A stretch of DNA of 32,508 nucleotides from Streptomyces sp. rh34 (GTDB taxonomy: Bacteria > Actinomycetota > Actinomycetes > Streptomycetales > Streptomycetaceae). Every line of letters starts with the position of its first letter. Within the stretch, counting starts at the first letter, position 1. Below the pieces are notes generated by a model. It saw only the letters and a list, made by a program, of their open reading frames with translations, did no database searches and was not told the origin of the DNA. The stretch is taken from positions 1-32,508 of the forward strand of contig NZ_NTGZ01000058.1 in the NCBI RefSeq assembly GCF_002551245.1. Reading direction: 5' to 3'. Positions 27,239 through 32,508 of the stretch are shown piece by piece. The position numbers and the translations under genes are program-made.

Positions 27239-28099
27239 GTGCCTGAGCTGCCCGAGGTCGAAGTCGTCCGCCGTGGCCTCGAACGCTGGGTCAGCGGCCG
27301 GACCGTCAGCGAGGTCGAGGTCCTGCACCCGCGCTCGGTCCGTCGGCACCTCGCGGGCGGCGTCGACTTCGCCGCCCGGCTGCGCGGCGTCCGCTTCGGG
27401 GCGGCGATGCGCCGCGGCAAGTACCTCTGGGTGCCGATCGACGAGGCCTCCGCCTCGCTGCTGGGACACCTCGGCATGAGCGGACAACTGCTGGTGCGGC
27501 CGGCGGACGCGCCCGACGAGAAGCACCTGCGGATCCGGATGCGGTTCGACGACGGGCTCGGCACCGAACTGCGCTTCGTCGACCAGCGCACCTTCGGCGG
27601 GCTCTCGCTGCACGACAACACCCCTGACGGCCTGCCGGACACCATCGCGCACATCGCCCGGGATCCCCTCGACCCGCTCTTCGACGACGCCGCGTTCCAC
27701 ACCGCGCTGCGGCTGCGCCGTACGACGGTCAAGCGCGCCCTGCTCGACCAGTCGCTGATCAGCGGTGTCGGCAACATCTACGCGGACGAGGCGCTCTGGC
27801 GCGCCAAGCTGCACTACGACCGGCCGACCGCGACCCTGACCCGCCCCAGGTCCGCCGAGTTGCTCGGCCACGCCCGCGACGTCATGAACGCGGCGCTCGC
27901 CCAGGGCGGCACCAGCTTCGACAGCCTGTACGTCAACGTGAACGGCGAGTCCGGCTACTTCGACCGGTCGCTCGACGCGTACGGCCGGGAGGGCGAGCCC
28001 TGCCACCGGTGCGGCACCCCGATACGCCGCCGCGCCTGGATGAACCGCTCCAGCTACTACTGCCCGCGCTGTCAGCGGCCACCGCGCGCCTCGTCGTAA
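27239..28099 (+). CDS. mutM: Formamidopyrimidine-DNA glycosylase
   Basis: A base-excision repair enzyme of 286 residues that removes 8-oxoguanine and formamidopyrimidines. The catalytic N-terminal PELPEVE (P2 and E3) fixes the start at GTG 27239, with GGAG about ten bases upstream. K61 in MRRGKYL is the conserved lysine, [10 protein letters not shown] is the helix-two-turn-helix and a C-terminal zinc finger uses C255, C258, C275 and C278. All functional parts are intact. Its last 28 bp overlap the end of the convergent HxlR gene. Confidence 0.98.
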   Translation: MPELPEVEVVRRGLERWVSGRTVSEVEVLHPRSVRRHLAGGVDFAARLRGVRFGAAMRRGKYLWVPIDEASASLLGHLGMSGQLLVRPADAPDEKHLRIRMRFDDGLGTELRFVDQRTFGGLSLHDNTPDGLPDTIAHIARDPLDPLFDDAAFHTALRLRRTTVKRALLDQSLISGVGNIYADEALWRAKLHYDRPTATLTRPRSAELLGHARDVMNAALAQGGTSFDSLYVNVNGESGYFDRSLDAYGREGEPCHRCGTPIRRRAWMNRSSYYCPRCQRPPRASS

Positions 28100-28458
28100 C
28101 GCGTGCGGGCGGCCAGCACGTCGTCCATCCGCCCCTCGACGAACCGGATCAGCCCGAGGAGCTTCTCCGTGACCTCGCGGCCGAACGGCGTGAGTTCGTA
28201 GTCCACCCGGGGCGGGTTGACCGGCTGGGCCTCTCGCAGGACGAGCCCGTCCCGCTCCAGGGCGTGCAGAGTCTGGGCGAGCATTTTCTCGCTCACCCCG
28301 TCGACCCGGCGGCGCAGCTCGTTGAACCGGAGGCTTCCCTCGTACAGGGCGCCGAGCGTCAGGCTGCCCCAGCGCCCGGTGGCGTGCTCCAGCGTGGAGC
28401 GCGAGGGGCACTCCCGGGAGAAGACGTCGAACGCGAGACGGTCCGTATCACTGGCCAT
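28072..28458 (-). CDS. HxlR-family transcriptional regulator
   Basis: A winged-helix DNA-binding protein of 128 residues. The family features are the Cys-Pro start of helix 1 (C17 in SRECPSR), [23 protein letters not shown], the recognition segment [20 protein letters not shown], and the wing [11 protein letters not shown]. The lone Cys could sense oxidants or quinones, as in YodB-type members. No obvious target gene is divergent to it; the upstream gene is in the same direction. Its 3' end overlaps mutM antisense by 28 bp. ATG 28458 is 9 bp from a large inverted repeat. Confidence 0.92.
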   Translation of the reverse strand: MASDTDRLAFDVFSRECPSRSTLEHATGRWGSLTLGALYEGSLRFNELRRRVDGVSEKMLAQTLHALERDGLVLREAQPVNPPRVDYELTPFGREVTEKLLGLIRFVEGRMDDVLAARTRYDEARGGR

Positions 28459-28466
28459 GCCAAAAG

Positions 28467-28515
28467 CTTACTCCCGCACAGTGCTCACCCCGAGGGAGCG
28501 CTGTGCGGGAGCAAG
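28467..28515 (-). terminator. 20-bp inverted repeat between the CAP gene and hxlR
   Basis: Arms 28467-28486 and 28496-28515 match at 18 of 20 positions around a 9-nt loop. It lies 18 bp past the end of the CAP-protein gene on the minus strand and directly before hxlR. It is either a terminator or an hxlR operator. Confidence 0.65.
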
Positions 28516-28533
28516 TGGATCGCGGAGGTGGGG

Positions 28534-29490
28534 TCAGAAGCCGAAGTTCTGGACCCACCAGGGGCCGCCGGAGCCCTCGTGGACGCCGATGCCGATGGTC
28601 TTGTAGTCACAGTTGAGAATGTTCGCCCGGTGGCCCTCGCTGTTCATCCAGGCCTCCATCACGGCCTGGGCGTCCCCCTGACCGCGGGCGATGTTCTCCG
28701 CGCCGAGCCCCTGCACGCCGGCCTGCGCGGCCCGGTCCCAGGGAGTGTCGCCGTCCGGGTCCGTGTGGTCGAAGAAGCCGCGGGCCGCCATGTCCTCGCC
28801 GAAGTTCTGGGCGAGCGTGGTCAGCGGGGCGCTCGTGGTCAGCGGGGAGCAGCCGACCTTCGCGCGCTCCTGGTTCACCAGCGCCAGAACCTCGGTGCGT
28901 GCGGAGGCGTCGGTGGGGGAGGGGCTCGGCTTCTTGCTGGGCGGCGGGGCGGAGGAGGTCTTCGGCGGGGCCGGGGCCTTGCTCGCCGGGGCGGTGCTCT
29001 TCTCCGGGGCCTTCGGGGCCGAGGCGGGCGCCTTCGACTTCTCGGTCGGGGTGGCGGCCGGCTTCTTCGACGTGGAGGGGGCGGCCGACTTCGACGGCGT
29101 CTTCGAGGGCGAGGCCGAGGGCGTCTCGGACGGTGTCTTCGACGGCGCCTTGCTCGGCGCCTCCGGACGCTCGGAGCCCCGGCTGGTCGGAGAGGCGGAC
29201 CGGTCGGCCGGCGCGGTGGAGCTGCCGCCCTGCGTCAGCAGGTCCGGAGCGCCGCCGGAGCGCACCTGGTCGGCGGCGGTGGTGTTGCCGGAGGTGTAGG
29301 TGTCGCCGCCGGGAATCAGACCCGAGGCGACGGCGACCGCGCCGACGGCCACGGCCGCCGAGACGCCGAGGAGCCCGGTGCGGATCGGCACGGCGGACTT
29401 CTTCCGGCGTGTGCCCCGGCCTCGGGAAGCGGCCCCGGCCGCGGGTTCTTCAGCGGCGGGGCCTGCGGCGGATCGTCGGTGGCGTCCCAT
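28534..29490 (-). CDS. Membrane-anchored CAP/SCP-domain extracellular protein
   Basis: A 318-residue surface protein. A charged cytoplasmic N-terminus precedes one membrane segment (about 36-59). A Ser/Pro/Lys/Ala-rich linker (60-198, with repeated SKTPS and KAP units) spans the wall. The CAP domain (199-318) has VNQERAKVGCSPL, a FFDHTDPDG loop, GAENIA and the hallmark WMNSEGHRANILN. C214 and C294 may form a disulfide. Bacterial members of this YkwD-like family are secreted and of uncertain function. I chose ATG 29490 because AGGAAGG lies 8 bp upstream; the frame is open to 29601. Confidence 0.93.
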   Translation of the reverse strand: MGRHRRSAAGPAAEEPAAGAASRGRGTRRKKSAVPIRTGLLGVSAAVAVGAVAVASGLIPGGDTYTSGNTTAADQVRSGGAPDLLTQGGSSTAPADRSASPTSRGSERPEAPSKAPSKTPSETPSASPSKTPSKSAAPSTSKKPAATPTEKSKAPASAPKAPEKSTAPASKAPAPPKTSSAPPPSKKPSPSPTDASARTEVLALVNQERAKVGCSPLTTSAPLTTLAQNFGEDMAARGFFDHTDPDGDTPWDRAAQAGVQGLGAENIARGQGDAQAVMEAWMNSEGHRANILNCDYKTIGIGVHEGSGGPWWVQNFGF

Positions 29491-29715
29491 GCGCTGTGCC
29501 TTCCTGCTACTCCGGACGCCGTTGCGACGTCGCTCGACTGCCCCGTTGATCGAATTCGGTGACGCGGAGCGAATGCCGCTTGATCGACTTTCCGTCGACA
29601 CCCGTCACCTGTCCGATACTCACCCGATCGAGTGAGGCTGTTCCGACGGGACTGTAGCCCATGGGCGAAAGGGGGCGACGTGCTTCACGAGCAATGGGCC
29701 GGTTAGCGTTCGGGC

Positions 29716-29997
29716 ATGAACGAAGAAGCGCGCCTCGTCGTCTGGGTACGCGGCCGAGTACAGCAAGTAGGCTTCCGCTGGTTCACCAGGGCAAATGCTT
29801 TGGAGATCGGCGGTCTCATCGGGTTCGCCCTCAATCTCGACGACGGCAGGGTGCAGATCGTGGCCGAAGGGCCGCGTGAGAATTGCCACCGCCTGCTGGA
29901 CTGGCTGCGGTCCGACGACACACCCGGGCGCGTGGACGGAGTCACTGAGATCTGGGACACCCCGCGCGGTGGATACGACGGATTCGCCATCCGCTGA
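29716..29997 (+). CDS. acyP: Acylphosphatase
   Basis: A 93-residue enzyme that hydrolyses acyl phosphates. The signature [12 protein letters not shown] carries catalytic R21, and [11 protein letters not shown] carries N40; the length is normal. It has VQQVG where VQGVG is usual. ATG 29716 has no Shine-Dalgarno, but TAGCGT (29704-29709) ends 6 bp before it, so the mRNA is probably leaderless. The classical genomic neighbour smc lies 1 kb downstream. Confidence 0.96.
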   Translation: MNEEARLVVWVRGRVQQVGFRWFTRANALEIGGLIGFALNLDDGRVQIVAEGPRENCHRLLDWLRSDDTPGRVDGVTEIWDTPRGGYDGFAIR

Positions 29998-30434
29998 TCC
30001 CGTCCCGCGCGGACCGTCGGACCCGCTCGGTGAATGCCGTGCGCCGTACGGTCACCGGAACGCCCGCTCGGGCCCCGCACCTGAAATGACCTGCGGCGGG
30101 ACCGGACGGCGGCCGATGGTTGCCAGATGCGCGATGTCGTGCAAGGCTGCGGAATTGACGAAGATCCGCACACCCCTCGGGGTCCCGCAGGAGAGCCGCG
30201 CCGGATGATCGTCCGGCAGCGCGCCCCCGGGACGCCCGGGTACACAGGGTGTGATCGTGTTGACCGTCAAACTTTTTGGTGAGACGCTGAAAACCCCGCG
30301 CACCTTAGCTGTTCGGTAGAGCTGATTAGCAGCAGAACCGCAGTGGTGACAGAGCCCTGCCGAGCACCGCGGGTGCGATCCCCTGACGACCCACACCGCA
30401 TCGGTCGGTCACTCATTGTGGAGGACCATCCATC
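29998..30434. other. 437-bp intergenic region, no gene seen
   Basis: Neither strand has a frame I can support. Short inverted repeats occur (CCCGGGACGCCCGGG near 30226), and a perfect palindrome TTGACCGTCAA lies at 30260-30270, followed by an A/T-rich stretch. The distal half probably holds the promoter and leader of the coiled-coil gene. Confidence 0.5.
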
Positions 30435-30647
30435 ATGGCAAAGGCGCTTCTCGGTTACGTCGGCGGTTCCGACCCGCGACTTCTCGCCGAGATGCGACGG
30501 CTCCAGCAGCGCGTCCAGGACCTGGAATCCGAGCTCAACCGGATCCAGGACGAGAACGACGCGCTCAACGCCGCCGCTCAGCACCAGGAGTCGCTGCTCG
30601 ACAGCATCGACATCGACGTACCCCAGGGCGAGCCTGCGCTGACCTGA
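30435..30647 (+). CDS. 70-residue coiled-coil protein, function unknown
   Basis: A small soluble protein starting MAKALLGYVGGSDPRLLAEM. Residues 16-58 form a heptad-like, charged coiled coil (RRLQQRVQDLESELNRIQDEN), and the end is acidic with GEPALT. There is no membrane segment, cysteine or DNA-binding motif. ATG 30435 has GGAGG about ten bases upstream. I recall the gene as conserved in streptomycetes between acyP and smc, but not with any function. It could be an oligomerising partner of another coiled-coil protein. Confidence 0.85.
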   Translation: MAKALLGYVGGSDPRLLAEMRRLQQRVQDLESELNRIQDENDALNAAAQHQESLLDSIDIDVPQGEPALT

Positions 30648-30696
30648 CCACCAGGGCCCCCTCGGGCCGGTCGGGCCGGGCACGCTCAGTAGCCTC

Positions 30697-30723
30697 GGAA
30701 TATCTCTGATTCGTTCTGCGTCA
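30697..30723 (+). promoter_or_regulatory. ECF-like promoter candidate before the possible small RNA
   Basis: GGAAT (30697-30701), 17 bp and CGTCA (30719-30723) resemble ECF sigma-factor promoters such as those of sigma-E (GGAAC and CGTC boxes). This is a weak, motif-only call. Confidence 0.3.
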
Positions 30724-30727
30724 CGGA

Positions 30728-30870
30728 TCGCCGTCCCCGAACACCGGGGTCCCCGCATCGGTGGGGACGTCGTTGTCCGGTCGTTCTGCGATGCACGGCG
30801 CAGGACCGCAGCTGGATGCACGGAGACACCAGCAAGATTCACAGGGACGCTTCGGCGTCCCTTTTTCTTT
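30728..30870 (+). ncRNA. Candidate small RNA or long 3' UTR ahead of smc
   Basis: The region has no ORF but has hairpins CCCCG/CGGGG (30735-30749) and GTCCCC/GGGGAC (around 30749-30768), repeated GATGCACGG (30790-30798, 30815-30823) and a classical terminator at its end. Together with the ECF-like promoter this suggests an RNA of about 140 nt. It could equally be the 3' UTR of the coiled-coil gene. Confidence 0.35.
30843..30870 (+). terminator. Classical rho-independent terminator with TTCG loop
   Basis: AGGGACGC (30843-30850), loop TTCG, GCGTCCCT (30855-30862) and a T-rich run to 30870. It is textbook in form, whereas most hairpins in this window have no T-tract. Confidence 0.92.
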
Positions 30871-30969
30871 GCCCGACCCCCACCCCGGACGTACCGGCCT
30901 TCGCTTACCGTCTGATGTGCCCTGCACCTTCATCAGCGAAACCGAGAGCGAAAGGTAGAGTCCGGCGGC

Positions 30970-32489
30970 GTGCACCTCAAGGCCCTGACCCTGCGTGGTT
31001 TCAAATCGTTCGCGTCCGCCACCACCCTGCGGTTCGAACCGGGGATCACCTGCGTCGTCGGTCCCAATGGATCCGGCAAATCCAATGTGGTGGACGCGCT
31101 CTCCTGGGTCATGGGGGAACAGGGAGCCAAATCCCTGCGCGGCGGCAAGATGGAAGACGTGATCTTCGCCGGGACGACCGGGCGGCCCCCGCTCGGGCGC
31201 GCCGAAGTGTCGCTGACCATCGACAATTCCGATGGCGCATTGCCCATCGAGTACGCCGAAGTGACGATCACTCGGATCATGTTCCGCAATGGCGGCAGCG
31301 AATACCAGATCAATGGCGACACCTGCCGGCTGCTCGACATCCAGGAACTTCTCTCCGACTCCGGTATCGGCCGCGAGATGCACGTCATCGTCGGGCAGGG
31401 CCAGTTGGACTCCGTGCTGCACGCCGACCCGATGGGCCGCCGGGCCTTCATCGAGGAGGCCGCGGGCGTCCTCAAGCACCGCAAGCGGAAAGAGAAGGCG
31501 CTGCGGAAACTAGACGCGATGGGCGCCAACCTGGCCCGGGTCCAGGACCTCACCGACGAACTGCGCCGCCAGCTCAAGCCGCTCGGCCGGCAGGCCGCCG
31601 TCGCCCGCCGGGCCGCCGTCATCCAGGCCGACCTGCGCGACGCCCGGCTCAGGCTCCTCGCGGACGACCTGGTGACCCTGCGGGACGCGCTGCGCGACGA
31701 GATCGCCGACGAGGCGGAGCTGAAGAAGCGCAAGGACGCGGCCGAGGCCGAGCTGAGCACGGCGCTCGCCCGCGAGGCCGAGCTGGAGGGCGAGGTGCGG
31801 CGGCTCGCGCCCCGGCTCCAGCGCGCCCAGCAGACCTGGTACGAGCTGTCGCAGCTGGCCGAGCGGGTCCGCGGCACGATCTCGCTGGCCGACGCCCGGG
31901 TGCGCAGCGCCTCCGAGGCGCCCGCCGAGGAGCGTCGGGGCCGCGACCCCGAGGACCTGGAGCGCGAGGCCGCCCGCATCCGCGAGCAGGAGGCGGAGCT
32001 GACGGCGGCCCTGGAGGCGGCCGAGCACGCGCTGGAGGACACCGTCGCCCACCGCGCCGACCTGGAACGCGAGCTGGCCGCCGAGGAACGCCGGCTCAAG
32101 GACGCGGCCCGTGCCATCGCGGACCGGCGCGAAGGGCTCGCCCGGCTGAACGGCCAGGTGAACGCGGCCCGCGGCCGGGCCGGTTCGGCGCAGGCCGAGA
32201 TCGACCGGCTGGCCGCCGCGCGCGACGAGGCGCAGGAGCGCGCGGTGAGCGCCCAGGAGGAGTACGAGCAGCTCAAGGCCGAGGTCGAGGGGCTGGACGG
32301 CGCCGACGAGGAGCTGGCCGTCCGCCACGAGGAGGCCAAGCAGGCGCTCGTCGAGGCCCGGGCCGCCCACAGCACGGCGCGCGACGAGGCGACCGCCACC
32401 GAGCGCAGGCGGGCGGCGGTCGCGGCCCGGCACGAGGCGCTGGCCCTGGGGCTGCGCCGCAAGGACGGTACGGGCGCGCTGCTCGGGGC
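30970..32489 (+). CDS. smc: Chromosome segregation protein SMC (3' end missing)
   Basis: The N-terminal ~506 residues of the SMC condensin ATPase. Walker A GPNGSGKS is at 31-38, preceded by the typical [41 protein letters not shown] is the conserved block at the start of the first coiled coil. The rest is Glu/Arg/Ala coiled coil. The hinge and the C-terminal Walker B half are beyond the contig end. GTG 30970 has TAGAGT (30956-30961) eight bases upstream and no clear Shine-Dalgarno. The protein acts with ScpA and ScpB in chromosome compaction. Confidence 0.97.
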
Positions 32490-32508
32490 CTGTCTCTTAT
32501 ACACATCT
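32490..32508. other. Nextera/Tn5 mosaic-end adapter left in the assembly
   Basis: The last 19 bases are the reverse complement of the adapter at 1-19. They interrupt smc artificially and create a false minus-strand start near 32506. Confidence 0.97.

Noticed and set aside
30052..30396. 114-residue minus-strand frame in the gap after acyP
   Set aside because: No Shine-Dalgarno, unusual composition, no recognisable domain.
30933..32504. 523-residue minus-strand frame rich in Ser/Ala/Arg
   Set aside because: Antisense shadow of smc; it starts in the adapter and has no family features.

Overview
The window is a piece of a Streptomyces chromosome. The evidence is very high GC, Lys/Ala-rich HupS, GTG starts and a gene order that matches, from memory and not from a search, S. 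coelicolor SCO5544 to SCO5577. The same block exists in shorter form in mycobacteria around leuCD, hupB, gpsA, ddl, thiL, recG, coaD, rnc and smc. Both ends carry a Nextera/Tn5 mosaic-end adapter (1-19 and 32490-32508). The first and last genes are therefore cut by assembly, not by biology.

Layout. 20-2321 (-): a large NIT-domain sensor kinase of the conservon (CvnA) type. 2322-3358: a regulatory stretch holding a 60-residue protein with a repeated NPRRT motif and a 164-bp inverted-repeat element. 3359-6433: FAH-family hydrolase overlapping gltX, then a HAD hydrolase. 6522-7014: five tRNA genes (Gln-Glu-Glu-Gln-Glu), all for the two tRNAs that a non-discriminating GluRS charges. 7224-10139: divergent ndgR and leuCD (leucine synthesis). 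10244-12287: a small conserved protein, hupS, then a 67-residue protein and the F420 gene cofC/fbiD on the minus strand. 12456-15425: an acyltransferase, gpsA and ddl (phospholipid and peptidoglycan precursors). 15445-18254: a DUF3515 lipoprotein and a lone RAM-domain protein (both -), then thiL and thiD (thiamine). 18352-24027: rpmB (-), a DAK2/FakA-like protein, recG, rsmD, coaD. 24144-28099: a SepIVA-like coiled-coil protein, yceD-rpmF-rnc and mutM. 28072-30647: an HxlR regulator and a CAP-domain protein (both -), acylphosphatase and a 70-residue coiled-coil protein. 30648-32489: a possible small RNA with a classical terminator, then the start of smc.

Most genes are housekeeping. No biosynthetic cluster, phage, CRISPR array, defence island or intact insertion sequence is visible. 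The points worth a second look are small-scale. (1) A perfect 23-bp terminal inverted repeat brackets two internal hairpins upstream of the FAH-gltX pair. (2) Two genes, cofC and yceD, keep a conserved N-terminus but have no ATG, GTG or TTG there. (3) Several genes have a TANNNT box 6-9 nt before the start codon and no Shine-Dalgarno, which suggests leaderless mRNAs. (4) A structured intergenic RNA candidate lies before smc. (5) The NPRRT small protein has no function I can name.
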